Assembly: GCA_014526335.1 (NCBI GenBank)
Contig: JACTAT010000041.1
Coordinates: 336,420-400,419, forward strand
Length of the DNA stretch: 64,000 bases
Direction of reading: 5' to 3'
DNA from: Chrysaora quinquecirrha
Taxonomy: Eukaryota > Cnidaria > Scyphozoa > Semaeostomeae > Pelagiidae
Part shown: piece by piece, positions 24,153 to 36,845 of the stretch
Numbering within the stretch: the first letter of the stretch is position 1
Layout: the number at the start of each line of letters is the position of its first letter
Position numbers and translations under genes: made by a program
Notes under the pieces: model-generated
What the model was told of the DNA's origin: nothing
Seen by the model: only the letters and a program-made list of their open reading frames with translations
Database searches by the model: none

Positions 24153-24899
24153 GGGCCTGATTATATGAGAGTTTTTCAGCCCGGCAAAATTTTCAGCCCG
24201 GTTTGCCGAGGTGGAAACTCAGCTCGTTTATCTGGTGAAAGCTTTGTTGAAAACAAATTTCGATTACATGAACAAGTTTCATCCCGGTTAACTCAGCCCG
24301 GTTTTAACAAACGAGCTGGGATTTTCACCTCGGCAAAACGGGCTGTAATTTCTCATGTAATTGCAACACGTTGTGAAACAAGCGGGATGAAAAACTTGAG
24401 CATGCGTACTTTGACAAAGTTTGTAGTAAACATGGCGGCCATACGGTTCAGATGGGGTGCAGAAGAGAATTTTTTTTCCAAAAAGCTTCAGGTGTTTCTG
24501 TACCCAGCATATTTTGCCACCATTGGTCTGTTCTCCCATTAGAAACCCATACAGTCCTTGGTTTTCGACGAAGTCGACGTTCTGCCAAGAATCGTTCTTT
24601 TCGGGCTACCTTTGTCTTTTTTGTCAAAAAATAGGTCGCTAAAGCCATGTTTCTTCTTGCCTCCAATAGCTTATGGGTCAAAAATAAGCCATTCAGCTGC
24701 AGCAACAGAAATATCAACAAGTTAAATTGTGTGAGAACGAAGAGGACGTGTGGCGCCATTTTTCTTTATACGAATTTCCCGCCAAGTGATCCGATTTCAT
24801 CCCGTCTGAAAGATGATCCATATAATCGGAAATATTTTCACCTCGGCAAACCGGGCTGAAAGTTTTGCCGGGCTGAAAAACTCTCATATAATCAGGCCC
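24153..24899. mobile_element. Mariner-like MITE, TA duplication
   Basis: The ends read GGGCCTGATTATATGAGAG and its complement, continuing inward with CAGCCCGG repeats for about 60 bp. TA flanks both sides (24151-24152 and 24900-24901). The interior has further AGCCCGG and CGGGCTG words in both orientations and no transposase. The insertion used the TA of the stop codon of the Penelope ORF on the minus strand: the host codon was TAA, and with the MITE the reading frame now ends TAG at the same place. Confidence 0.85.
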
Positions 24900-24901
24900 T
24901 A

Positions 24902-25866
24902 ATCTTGCTTGTTCAATGACGGTTTGAATTTCTTTATTTCCAGAGCCTCTGATATTTTCCTTTTATAATAATTGCGATGATTTTTCGATAGTAGCGTAAA
25001 GTCTTCCAAATTAACAGTATTATGTCCAGAATCCATTGAGTGTTTTAAAACGTGGGAATTACAATCTCTGCCGCTGTGATCTTTAACTCTTTCAATCAAC
25101 CGTCTTCCCATTTCTCCAACATATGATTCATTGCAATTTGGATTCGGGCATTCTACTTTGTAGACGAGATTATGTTGATGCTCTATGTTAGTTTTATCTT
25201 TTATGCTTAGACAGGACCCCAGTTTTGTCCCTGTAAATACAACTTTAAATTTTCCGTTATTTGGTATCGATTTCTGTATGGTTCGTTTTAATGATCTAAT
25301 TACTTTATCACCCTCTTTTCCTTGATAAGGTAAAATAAGCATGCTTTCTCTCGATTCATTAATAACATTCTCATCATTAGCATTTTCATCATTATTACTC
25401 TCTTGCCTTTCGATATTATTGCTACCTGTTTCAGACTCTTGTTCTTGTTCTTTCTGAAGCTGATTTTAACTTGTGAAATAAGCCATTTGGGGTATCCGTT
25501 TATTTCGCTAAATACCTTACTTAAGTGTTCAATTTCTTTGTTACGGTACTCTGTGTTGGAACATATTTTATAAGCTCTGTGAAAGAGGGTTTTTAGTGTA
25601 CCTCTCTTCCATGCTGTTGGTGTAAATGATTGCCAATGTAAATAGACATCATTGTTTGTCGTTTTCCTATACACAGTAGTATCGATATTATTATTCGACC
25701 GGACAAGTAGAACATCTAAGAAGGAGATTTTTCCATTTTGTTCTTCATCATTTGTGAATTTAATCTGGCTATGGAAATTGTTTAACTTCGAGGTAACTAA
25801 TTGAATTGCATCTTTTTGAATAACTGTGATCGTGTCATCAACATAAACGTGATGAATAGTTGTGTG
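24902..25866 (-). pseudogene. Penelope-like element: RT C-terminus plus GIY-YIG endonuclease
   Basis: On the minus strand the order is YVDDT (RT motif C, about 25834-25848), FLDVLL (about 25720), YRKTTNNDVYLHW (about 25640), a variable acidic linker, then the GIY-YIG endonuclease region with LVYKVECPN, SYVGEMGRRLIERVKDH (about 25080-25180) and the end SLNKQD. RT and GIY-YIG in one protein are diagnostic of Penelope-like elements. The frame shifts near 25440-25470. Everything 5' of motif C is missing, so this is a 5'-truncated copy inside DTD1 intron 2. Confidence 0.9.
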
Positions 25867-25998
25867 AATTTATGCCGTCCCGTAATGTACTGGTTTTCTA
25901 AACCTATGGAATGGGAAGAGCGAAACGCGTCTGTTTCTGCGCACAGATACTGCCATATTCGTGCAGCACCGTTGCAATTTCTCAAACAGGTTGCACGC

Positions 25999-26466
25999 CC
26001 ACCGCTGTACTCATGATATCCCTCCACTGTACTGAACATCCACCGCTGTACTAATGATATCCCTCCGCTGTACTCATGTGATCCCACCGCTGTGCTGAAC
26101 ATCCACCGCCGTACTGATGGTATCCCTCCGCTGTACTGATGGTATCCCTCCACACAACTCGTGGTATCCCTCCGCTGTACTGAATATCCACCTCTGTACT
26201 CAAGTCATCCCTCAACTGTACTGAACAATCACCGCTGTACTGATGGTATCCCTCCGCTGTACTGAACACCCACCGCTGTACTTATGGTATCCCTCCGCTG
26301 TACTGATTGTATCCCTCCACGCGACTCATGTTATCCCATCGCTGTACTGAACATCCACCGCTGTACTCATGGTATCCCACCGCTGTACTGAACATCCACC
26401 GCTGTACTCATGGTATCCCTCCGCCGTACTGATGATATCCCTCCGCTGTACTGATGTTATCCCTCC
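25999..26466 (+). repeat. CCGCTGTACTG minisatellite, left part
   Basis: Units of roughly 19-25 bp combine CCGCTGTACTG with TATCCCTC or AACATCCA. The array continues at 28199-28258 after an inserted transposon. Open frames on both strands come from the repeat. Confidence 0.85.
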
Positions 26467-28198
26467 CAGGGGCGGATCCAGGGGGTTGCTAGAGTTGCTC
26501 AAGCAACTGTCAAATTTTTCAAATAATGAAAGTCGATTTTTTTGTTTTCAATGTTTGTTTTCATGTTTCACTGTGCGAACTAAATTTATTGATATCCCTT
26601 CTTCGTTAAAAGTTTCAGAATTCAATATTGAATTAACCACTGCGGAGGCAGATTTACATTTATTTAGGAATTCAATGGTCGTTTCTGCTAATTTCCAGAC
26701 TGGAATAATGCTTTACTGTTTGAATGAACCAATCAATAGACAGAAAATGTTGCTCTCCGCCAATGGCTTCTCGAGTTTTCAGAATTGGCGGGAGCAACCT
26801 TGGGCCAGTCGTTTACTGCGTACTGAGCAACCGTGATTAAAGCTTAACCAATCAAAACCTGGCATTGAGGGTGCTCTCATTGTCTCTGTTTGAGCGGGAG
26901 CAACCTCGAGCAACTCTCTGGTTTTGAAATTTCTAGTTATCCAATTGTATTGCTTGAAAATAGTGCATTTTACCCAACGTGCATTGGCAGCAGTGACGAG
27001 GACGACAAGCAGGTTTGAGTAACAATTCGGTTGATGCAGTGAAATGGCTGCCTGTGGTAAACCTGAAAGTGTGCTTGAAAAGCTCTATAATATTAAATAA
27101 TCCTGGTAAATCTGATAATATTAAATAATCCTGGTAAATCTGATGATATTTCTGGAATTATCAATGAATGTAACAGAGTAATAGAAAAGGAGATTTTTCG
27201 GACATGAAGTTCCCAGAGAGTCAGAGGGAAAGTTCTGGTAATCTTCGCACTGTAAGGTAAAAAAATAGACTGGAAAGTCAACTTATGTCTCTTTATCATA
27301 TTCCTAAAATCGGCTTTTTGTTTGATTATTTTCATTAATGCTTCATCGACCGATAAAAGTCTGAAAAAGCTCATTTTTAGTAGGAAGGAAGTAGGAAAGG
27401 AAGAAATGTAACTTCGGTCGATGATAGGATTTATTCTTTTTCAAAATTTATTCTCGATTTATTTCGCGATAATTTTCTTCAAAAGCATAAGATTTTTCAA
27501 GTTTTAGATTAGTTATTGCCAGTGTATATCCTCTTTGTTTTGCCAATATAATTTCTAAGTGAATCCTCCAAGAGTTTTCTTGAAATTCTTGATAGGCCCG
27601 GCAGTTCTGTTGCGTGATTGAGGCTTACCGTGTACAGTACAACCGTTTCTATGAGTACAACAGTGGGCGTATTTTTAGAATCTGAAAATGTTCTTTGGTT
27701 TGTCCATATTAACGACTCATTACGAGTTTTGTTTCTCTTGAAAATACATATCGAAGTTAGCTGGGAATTTTGTAATAAGCAGTTAGAATATATTATGCTG
27801 TAAACCATACTTTTACATACTCTACTGTAATTAAATTGATAACAGAGATAAGGCAGCAATTTTCTTACAATACATAATCATAATGAACCAATGCTCTTGC
27901 TCTATAGAAATCTTGCAAATGGCAATTGTTTGTATAGCACAGCTTCCATTGCATTAATTGGACATGCAGGCTTATCAATGTATCTTCCTTGTGTTACAAG
28001 TATTGAGCTGTACAATATTACAGTTTTGTCGTATCGTAGCATTGAAGTAGTTATTTTTAATCTTCAAGGAACTGTCTGGTAGTAGGAGATGCCCCAATGA
28101 AAAAGGGCGTGGTCCCAAATAAAAAGGGCGTGGTCCCAAATAAAAAAGGGCGTGGTCCCAAAAATTTCTGTCCCATTTTTATGCTGGATCCGCCCCTG
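26467..28198. mobile_element. Non-autonomous TIR element (hAT-like ends) inside the minisatellite
   Basis: Perfect 15-bp ends CAGGGGCGGATCCAG at 26467 and, inverted, at the right edge 28198. CCTCC lies on both sides (26462-26466 and 28199-28203), and removing the element with one copy restores the minisatellite unit. CAGGGGCGG-type ends are common in hAT elements, but hAT normally makes 8-bp duplications, so the class is uncertain. The interior has no transposase; it contains a 29-bp tandem duplication (about 27085-27145) and a three-copy repeat near the right end. Confidence 0.8.
28095..28163 (+). repeat. Three copies of a 22-bp repeat
   Basis: AAAAAGGGCGTGGTCCCAAAT occurs three times in tandem at the right end of the preceding transposon, as a subterminal repeat. 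Confidence 0.85.
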
Positions 28199-28258
28199 CC
28201 TCCGCTGTACTGCACAACCACTGCTGTACTGCACAACCACCGCTGTACTGCACATACG
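28199..28258 (+). repeat. CCGCTGTACTG minisatellite, right part
   Basis: Continuation of the array at 25999-26466, here with CACAACCA spacers. Confidence 0.8.
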
Positions 28259-28415
28259 TTATCAGGGGTGGTTTGCCTCTATTCAAGACTTTGTTAATTG
28301 TCCCCCACTGATGTCTCGGATTTTTTTTACTTTCTTCTACGAAACCACGATATTATCCTTGCAGAGCCGTCTTCGTTGCTTTGGTCACCTTTTTTCTAGG
28401 CTCTTTTATTTTTGG

Positions 28416-29640
28416 TCATACTGCAGGAAAGTTTGTTGCAGCCTTTTGTGCTCTATCCTTCTCCTTCATTAATTTTCTAACTTCGGAGGTTAACCAAGGT
28501 GGGGGATCGGGCCCTACTCTCTTCCTTTTTAATTGTGCATGAGCCATTCTATCAGGATCATTTGCAAGGGGGCTCAAGATGGATTCCCATCTAATTTGTT
28601 GAGTATCATACCGAAAAGTTGCCTTATTATATTTGCTTAGATAACGTGGCTCTGTCATCTTTGGTTTCTTGTTTTCGAGTCTTTTGGTACCTATTTTACG
28701 TACACTTTATTTCAGATAATGATAATAGTCCACCATCCCTAACCTTAAGATATTAACCTCGGATATGTATTGCTATTTATTGGTAGAGAAATGGTCAATG
28801 TGCGCTTTGCTGATTCTTTGTTCATTATATGTTCGTTATTTGTTCTCGAGACTATTGCATAGCCCTTAATCAGTTCTTGAAAAGAGCTACCCTCCACCAT
28901 TTATATTATGATCATCACGAAAGATGCTATAGCCATGAATGTTAGCATCTGAGTTTGAAATTTTTTTTCATCCAGACTTGTTTCACTTTGGTCTATGATA
29001 TCAACATCATGATCCCTGAGTTGGTCTTCATTAGCTCTTAAACCAGAGCTATTATTAAAACCAACTTTAAAGAATTTAATAATAATAATAAAGGACAATT
29101 TCACACTGACTTTTATGTTTTCTTAGAGAAACTATATTCAGAAACGCTATCTTGAGACCAGTTATCTTGTCACGTTTACTAGGCTCATTAAGAAAAACTA
29201 CTGCTTGGGAGCATTGGCACCTCTAACAGCATTTAATAAATTTGCTCACATTACCAAAGAATTTTCTTACCCCACCATCGCTTATGTGTAGTCCGTCTAG
29301 CCAGAGTTTACTAAACATGATATTGTGATTATCTAGCCTGTCCGTTCTGTAAATAGATCGTTCTGCGGCAAGGAGTTTATTGACTTTCATTGATTTGGCG
29401 TTTAATGCCTTGTTATCTTTGCATATTTGTTCGGGGGTGCCCATGCTTAGGTTGTTTGTACCAACGTGTATAATTATTACATCGTTATCAGTCTTTCCTG
29501 TCTTCTGTACCTACTGCTTGTTTTATTTTCATTCCTCCTGTGAACTTTATTTCCTCATTGCATTGGCTATTTGAAAGTTTCGATGCATGTACGCGTTGTT
29601 ATTCTGAATCCCCGACGATCAAGTCTTTCATTTTTTCATT
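28416..29640 (-). pseudogene. CR1-like LINE: ORF1 SGNH esterase end and ORF2 endonuclease pieces
   Basis: Minus-strand order: LIVGDSE (SGNH block I, about 29610-29635), VIIIHVGTNNL (block III, about 29450-29490) and LDGLHISDGGVRKFFGNV (final block with the catalytic D-x-x-H, about 29250-29310). Then ANEDQLRDHDVDIIDQSETSLDE, the start of an AP-type endonuclease (about 28940-29030). Then PPWLTSEVRKLMKEKDRAQKA, the linker before RT (about 28430-28500). An esterase in ORF1 and an AP endonuclease in ORF2 are the hallmark of CR1-like LINEs. Most of the endonuclease and all of the RT are gone. It faces the next LINE tail-away. Confidence 0.8.
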
Positions 29641-29879
29641 TCCATCTGTTTCTTTCTTTTTTTCAATGATTTCTATCTTCACTTGGCTGTGCTAGATTAC
29701 TCCTAGCTATTACTTTTCGAACTTGTTGTTGTTTGCGACTGTTGTGTTTATTTACTGTGTCCGTACCCTTTGTTTTTTATGTATCATTAAGAGAATGGTA
29801 ACACTACAATGAATACGGTTCATAGTTCGTAGTTGAATATAATGGTAAATCTGAGTTTTGCTTTGAAAATCTCTTAAAT

Positions 29880-32800
29880 CAGCCGTTATGGATAACAAGG
29901 AGGTAAATAAAAGGATTTACGAAGCAATTTGATCCTATCAGACTGAAGAAAAAGCGGCCATATCCAGGAAATATCATCCCAGCTATAACTGGATCGACTG
30001 GCCTAGATCACGACGTTTCAAGAAAGCACCTTGAGTTTCTCGTAGCGAGTGGTGCGATTTACACAAAATTGGCCACTAAGGGTGAAGATACTTATTATGT
30101 TTATCACCCCTAATTATTTGGTGAAATAAACGATGGTTCCCAAAATTCAACGGTAAATGATTTTGATTTAGAGCCTAATTAGATTCAGCAGTCATCCATG
30201 ACTCTTCGAGGACGCTCAGGGGGCTAAAGTCACCCTCTGCTGACAATCAAACTGGAAGGCCTGAGTTTATGGCTTTCCTTGACATTTTCGACAAACTTAC
30301 AGCTTTTATAAGAAATCTAAACTGTGAAATTTCTGAATTGATAAAAAGAAATGAAACTTTGATCACTCAAAACTGTAACCTGAAAGTCGAAATTCAAGGT
30401 ATCAGGATTGCGTGTGGAAATAAAATCCCATTGCGAAATATGTTATCATCCATAATGGAACGTGAAGAAAGCTTGATAATTCTAGATAAAAGATAGAGCA
30501 CTGAAACAAAAAGGACAACGAAAAATTAGCCAACGACAATAGCATTCCAACCTCGAATAAAAAGAAGAGACCAAATAAAACACAAAGAAGGAAAATGAAA
30601 CTAGCAAATACCGCTACTGCCCCAGAAGAAAATACTGAGAATGTTGTCGATAAGCACGCCAATTAAAGAGATATAGATGAAGGTGGATTTGAACGATCTA
30701 CAGTCACCCTTGGTGATTCAATGATCTGGCTTGATCCCTAGATTTGATCAGCATGAACCAATGAGGGTAAAGGTAAATTTACTTCTTAGAGATTTGTGCC
30801 TGAAGAACGAATTATTTTATCTTGATCATTCAAATATCAGTCTTCTAAATGCGATTGTTACTGGGGTTCGACAGGACTGGCAATGGTGTTGGTGTCGCTA
30901 TATATATCAGGGACTCGACAAAATATGAGAAGAGGGATGATGGCCAATCATGACGTCCTGGAACTTATTTGCATTGAGGTCCAGCCACCGCGTGCCAAGT
31001 CATTTTTTTCGTTGCCTGGTATCTGCCACCGGTTGATTTGGTAAGCTAAAAATATCATTTCATTCCTTGATAAAGAAGACAAGGAAATTACCTTTTTGGG
31101 TGATACTAACTGTGATCTCACCCAACATTCAGCTGAACAGCAAATTGACAATTGCAGCAACTATATGATGAATCTTTATGACCTTTTCAGTTTCACACGG
31201 CTTATTGGAGAGCCAACCAGGGTGACCCAAACCACTTCAACCTTAATTGATCATATTGCTACAACAGATGCCAGAAACATAGTAAAATCTGGAGAAGTTG
31301 AAATTACAATGAGTCACCATTTAATGGTCTACTGTGTACGAAAATTTGAAGCTGCAGTTAAAAAATACCACAAGATCATCTCCACTCGCGGCATGAAAAA
31401 TTTTGATGAAGATAGATTCTTGAGCGAGGTTGCTGGCATCTGTTGGGAGAATATGTTCAGCAGAACAGATGATATAAATGTTCTTGTTAATGACTGGGCT
31501 ACTCTCTTCTCTTGCCTCATAAATAAGCATGCCCCGATAGGACATATACGGGTCTCTGAGAAATACTGCCGCCGTTAGGCAAAAATCTCAGCTACTTATG
31601 AATCCCTATAGGCAATTGAGAAACAAAATCAATAAGCTTATTATTTCCCTTAAAAAGCTGTATTTTTCGGAGAAAATTTGAATGAGTCCTGGAGAACTAT
31701 CAACCAACTCTTAAACAAAAGGTCAAAAACCACTAACTACCATAGACCAGTTGAACGATAACTGCATAACATTGCTGACAAAAAAGAAACCTCGGAAACC
31801 ATGAACAATTTCTTCTGTTCTGTTGGGAAGGATCTTGCTGTAAAAAATCCTGCAACACAAAATCCACTGATTTATGTATTGAATTTCAAAATAAAAAGTT
31901 TCACTTACAATCCGTCGCAGTCCAATATATAAGAGAGGCAGTCTCCAAATTAAAAACCTCCAAAGGCTTTGGAAATAACACAATCTCTAGTTACTTTTTT
32001 AAGCTAGCCATGCCGTTCATAGAGAATTCACTGGTTTTCCTGTTCTACACATCACTGGAAACAAGTCTGCTTCCTGACTGTTGGAAAATAGCTTGAGTCA
32101 CTTCTATTTTGAAATATGGAGATAGGGCTGACAAGTCCAATTCTAGACCGATCTCTATACTACCTGTCATTTCCAGGCTATTCGAGAATATTTTTTTGAA
32201 CCAACTGTACTAGTACCAGTCTGGTTTCAGAGAGTTTTATTCCACTTTTACTTGCGTGCTTAGAAACAGTGACGACTGGTACAGTAGGTTGGATACTGGA
32301 AAGAAAAGCCTTTGATACTGTCCACCACAAACTGCTGTGCCAAAAACTGACATACTACGGTGTCTCAGATAGAGAGCTCTCTTTGTTTAATTCTTATCTT
32401 ACAGACAGAAAACAGTATTGCAGAGTCGGAAGCGTAGATTCAAGCATCGGCAAAATTGAAGTCGGGGTCCCACAAGGCTTCTGCCTCGGACCCCTACTCT
32501 TTCTAGTTTACATTAATGATCTGCCACTTGGTGTCCAGAATTCGACAGTTTCCATGTATGCAAATGATTCTAGCCTGAATATCCAATCTAAAAGCATTAG
32601 TCAGCTGAACGAGGCATTAAATGACGACCTCGAAAGCCTTGAAAATTGGTTAAAGGGTAACAAACTTTCACTGAATGTCATTAAAACACAGTCAATGCTC
32701 ATGTGTACTAGACCTCGCTTGCAAGCCTTAGTCAACAAGACGATGAACTGTCTCTTAGAATAAAAAATAAACCCTTTGATGTAGTCCAATCGGTCAAATA

Positions 32801-33605
32801 CCTTGGCGTACAGGTTGATAGACATCTCCACTGGAGTGACCATACCAGAGCTATTACCGCAAAGGTTTCCAGAGCCATTGGATTTCTAAAGTATGCCAGA
32901 CCCTTCCTCCCCCTCAAAACTTTGAAAGCGTTGTACACAAGTATTGTTGAGCCTCATTTCAGGTACTTTTGTTCTGTATGGGGTTGCTGCGGCTCTACGC
33001 AAATAACCAAGCTGCAAAAGCTTCAAAACAGAACTGCAAGAATCGTAACGAACAGCAGCTGTTATTCTCCAGGAGTAACATCAGTTAGCTGGGTTGGAAG
33101 ACCATAGAGACTCTCATTGATGAAGAGCTGCAAACTATGGTCTACACGTCTATTAATGGCCAGGCTCCTCAGTACTTTACTTGTGTGATCTACTAACGAA
33201 GAACTCAGCTTGCACTCCTTTCAACCTGAGCAACACCTCTACCGATTTGAGACTCCCAGAGGAAATCCTCAAATGAGCAGAAGTATTTCTCATTTAAAGG
33301 TGCAAAGCAATGGAACTCTCTCTCTCAGCTGAGTGTAAAACGGCATCCTCCGTTAAAGCATTTAAAAAAGTAGTCGCCTAAATAGTTGATGAAAATGTTC
33401 AAATAACGAATTTAAGGATATATCTTACTATTTTAATCACTTTTAGTTTGGAGGGCCAGTTGAAAATAAGCCTGCTGATTGAAGGACAACCTTCCTCTTA
33501 TATCTCTCTTTATGCTTTTATATTTTTTATCAACAGTATTTGTAGCTCTGTATTAAAAACCTTTTCTAGTTTTGTTTTTTTTATGAAGTGAAGTGAAATT
33601 AAATG
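29880..33605 (+). pseudogene. Nearly full-length CR1-like LINE, decayed
   Basis: ORF1 traces: a start segment with HLEFLVASGAIYTKLATKGE (about 30030-30100), a coiled-coil-like stretch at 30269-30480, VTLGDSMIWLDP (SGNH block I, about 30702-30740) and KVNLLLRDLCLKNELFYLDHSN (about 30770-30835). ORF2: endonuclease with ELICIEVQPP, LGDTNCDLTQ (31093-31130), EPTRVTQTTSTLIDHIAT and a degenerate SHHL block. RT: ERKAFDTVHHKLL (motif A, about 32300), VGVPQGFCLGPLLFLVYINDLP (about 32465-32530) and YANDSS at the catalytic YADD position (about 32555). The C-terminal SIVEPHFRYFCSVWG is at 32940-32985. Many stops and frameshifts. The tail ends in GAAGTGAAGTGAAATT-type repeats. Confidence 0.88.
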
Positions 33606-33734
33606 AAATGGTTTGTGACCCGCGGAACGCGAGGGATATAGATGGTGAGCATTTCATGTTTTGTGTGGTCCAATTTGGCATTGTTTTATTGTTCGTGATG
33701 GTGTTCCAGTCTTGATTTTTCTTCACCCGCCTTC

Positions 33735-33935
33735 TTGTCAGTCAATCCTTTGCAAGGCCATTTTACTTTGCATAGTTTTCGGGTAGGAGCTGCTACTACA
33801 CCTGCTTCCCTGAACTTTCTGGAACACTTGATTAAAGCTCTTGGTCACTTGTCGAATCAAATTGTGTATACGACTGCCTCAGCATCGTCTACAAGCAGCT
33901 TCAGTGTCTGGCTACGGCCAGGTTATCTTTGTTTT
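33735..33935 (+). pseudogene. Tyrosine recombinase C-terminal remnant (Ngaro/DIRS type)
   Basis: The frame reads LHSFRVGAATTPASLNFLEHLIKALGHLSNQ. After a frameshift near 33860 it reads CIRLPQHRLQAAS. The H-x-x-R motif of tyrosine recombinases is present (HSFR). The arrangement HSFRIGAAT, HLIKTLGRWSS, YIRTPQ is familiar from the recombinases of YR retroelements in invertebrates and fish. Only the C-terminal catalytic end remains. The 1.6 kb downstream may be the rest of the same element, but I could not define its repeats. Confidence 0.65.
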
Positions 33936-35576
33936 CATTTATTGTCCATCTGGCTTGTATTTCTCGGCAGTCGTCTGCGCGTTGTATCGCGTGCTTGGAT
34001 CTATTTTAAAGAATTTTTTCGCTTCATATAAGCAGGCTTGTCCAAGCTGCTATTTGTAGCATCCTGTATTTTAAGCAAAAGGTTTTTCTTGGATAATAGC
34101 CAATATTGTTGTGTAAGCTTCCTGGTAAGCAGACATTGTTTGTTGATCGCCTGAAAGTGGCGAAGTCTAGTTTTCGGGCTTTTTCCATTCGTTAATAGCG
34201 TGTATGAAGTGCAACTGTTCTGATTGCTCTGAAGTATTGCGTGGTTCAAAGCTACTATTCTTGTAAAGGGCGTGTGGTGGTAGAGATACTGATGCTCTTG
34301 CGGTGCCACTTACAGGTAAATCACACCAGACTTACGTTGTTGTGTTTTGGCCTGCCGTAAGTTTTTGTCCTCAGCACGTAAGGTGATCGTTTCAGTTAAG
34401 TTGGTCCAAATATTTGTCAGGTATCTGTTCTGTGCCGCGGCTAAAGTTTTGGTACTTAATCCCGGTCGGGAACGTGTTTTTGGGTTTGCAAAGTTTGGGC
34501 CTCCAAGACCTTACTTATGTAGTAAGAGATCTGAGTTTAGGGAGTAGTTCGTGGTCTTCAAGTAGTCGGAGGTGCTGGATTTCATCAACTGTTTTAGTGC
34601 TTTTCCATAATTGTTTGCAGCTTACAGTTTGTTTGAGTTTTAGGAGTGTTTTTACTCTGTGCTCTTATTTGTACTTGTTAAGTACTTGCTGATGTTGTTG
34701 ACTCTTACGTGCCCAGGGTTCTTATGGTACTCATCATTTTTGAGAAGTACTGGTTTTCAAGTAGTTGTTTTCTTTTGACAACTGTTTATGTTCCCAGGGT
34801 ACATATGTACTCGATATTTACTAGAAGTGCTTTTTAAGTACTCGCCATTATTAAGTGCACATTTTAGCACTTGATTTGTTACCAATAGGTAACCGATTTG
34901 TTGCGAAGTGCTTGTTGTTGTGCATTTTGACTTGCTTTCTTTCTTTCTACTCACTTGCTTTTCTTCTCTTTTCTAGCTTTTCCTATCTTTCTGTGTCTTT
35001 ATCTTGGTTTAAGGTGGGGGACAAGTGCACGTCAGGAGGCTTTGGCTTTCTAGCCAGGTAAGTTAAGGTAGCTAGGGTCGGTCAGTGCTTGGCGGACACC
35101 TCCCAGGTGTCCCTTGGGCCAGAAAGTCCTTTTCCTATTTTCGCCACTGACCTATTGGATTTACCACCCCCTTGGGGGAATTTTTCTTGGGGCCTATGGA
35201 TTGATTTTAGCAAGGTGTGTCCGCTGGTCCTTTTGAGGCTTGTTAGAGGCTGATGCACTAACGGCCAACTTCCTGAGATGGTTCCCGAGATTCGGGGTTT
35301 AAAAGCTATTTTTGAAAATGAATGTAGTTGACGCAATTTGTTTATTGCTAGTTGAATACAAATAGTGTGGTTTATTTACAGTTTTGTTTTCATAAATGAT
35401 GACCGATGCTCTTTTGGGGTAGAAAGATCTGGTTGAATATTATATATTGAATAAGCACTATTTAAATCGGTGATTTCATTTGTCGATAATTGAGGTTCTT
35501 GATTTTATTCCATTTTTTTCCTGACCTGGCTTTCTTGTTCGCTATTTTTTTGCCTTTTTTATTTGACAACCCTTCC
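33936..35576. other. Possible YR-element 3' region, no gene seen
   Basis: Contains words such as AAGTACT and CCCAGGGT repeated around 34630-34860, and a GC-richer block at 35070-35300. No coding sequence recognised. It lies in DTD1 intron 2. Confidence 0.35.
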
Positions 35577-36032
35577 TCATTTGCTGGATTTGGAATCGGA
35601 AGTCTCGATATGAGTTTCGTCACAAGAATTACATAAAACCAGATTATCGTAATACAACTTTGCCTCCATTGTTTTATAATCAATGGACATTACACTCGTA
35701 TCAGGCCCTGCATTGTGTTCAATATTGCTGCTTAAGATCAGTAAGAAAGAAAAGAAAGCCTTAATGCTTTGGTACTTTTTCGAGAGTGGCCTTCTCATAA
35801 GCTGAAATTTGCTACTTGGGGTATTGAAATGGCAGAAGAAGTTATCATATATCTTATTAGAAAACATAACATCGTTGTTGCTAGTTTCATACCTGATTTT
35901 CCGATCTAAACTGTGTTCATACGGTTTAATAACAGAATACCACTTCATCAAAGTGTATACCTTGAGCGCCGTGTCTGTCGCAATTTTGTCCAATGCATAT
36001 ATGGATACACCGTCCTTCAAATACACCGCCAA
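35577..36032 (-). pseudogene. Possible LINE 5' fragment with 2A-like motif
   Basis: A 151-codon minus-strand frame contains FFSFLLILSSNIEHNAGPD. Many invertebrate LINEs have a hydrophobic stretch followed by a 2A-like GDVExNPGP near the start of an ORF; here the D and the first P of that motif are changed (N and A), so skipping activity would be lost. A C-x-x-C follows. No downstream domain is attached. Resemblance only. Confidence 0.3.
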
Positions 36033-36845
36033 TAATTCTTCAGGCCTACAACGTTTTTGTCAAATTTCTGTGCACGCTTCATCGCACACCTACATAATTG
36101 ACTGGGCCGAATCTAGCCCTGTACCCACAATTGATATTTCCCCAAAATATGCCTTGTTAAATGTGCCCGTTAATCGTGAAGACTCCTCCTCTGTGTCCCG
36201 CCTTTGGCTTCCAATTATTTTTTAGTATATGGCTCATTTTACTCCTTCTCCTGTCTCGAAGCTCATAAGGGCGAGAAAGATGAAATTGGGCTAAAATATC
36301 CATGTCCTCGGGTTATTAAGAAAGGCAAGTTTTGGTTTCTTATTGAGCATAACGCCTAATGATGTTAAAATCTTTTTTTCATTTTTTGCCTTATTTGTGC
36401 CTTAGATTTAAATTGAATGAATAAACGTAACTTAACCTGCGCATTAAGTGGGCTTTATTAAGTGTCCTCATCTTTGTTCAGATGGTTTTCTTGCAAGAGT
36501 ATCTGACTGCAAAATATGACTTAATCAACATTGTACTGATATTTGAAAGAGGGATTAAATTTCCAATGCTAAGTCTTCAAACATGATAAAGTATGCTGAT
36601 GACAGCAAATTTTGAAAAAAGCATCAAGTTCCATTTGGTAAAACAAGGCCCGTTTTGTGGTTTCTACCTGGCATTGGCATTCTACTCAGCTGGGTTAGAT
36701 AATAGCTTTTTGCCATTGCCTTTCAAGGCATACTTAAATGTCACTTGTGTGAAACTTCAGCTTCACATGCAGTGACCAGAACTTTTTCAATTGTTTTCAG
36801 GTGGTTGTGAAAAGATGTTTGAAATCTTTTTCTATCTTATTACAG
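36033..36845. other. End of DTD1 intron 2, no gene seen
   Basis: AT-rich intronic sequence ending in a polypyrimidine-rich acceptor TTTTCTATCTTATTACAG at 36845. Confidence 0.5.
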
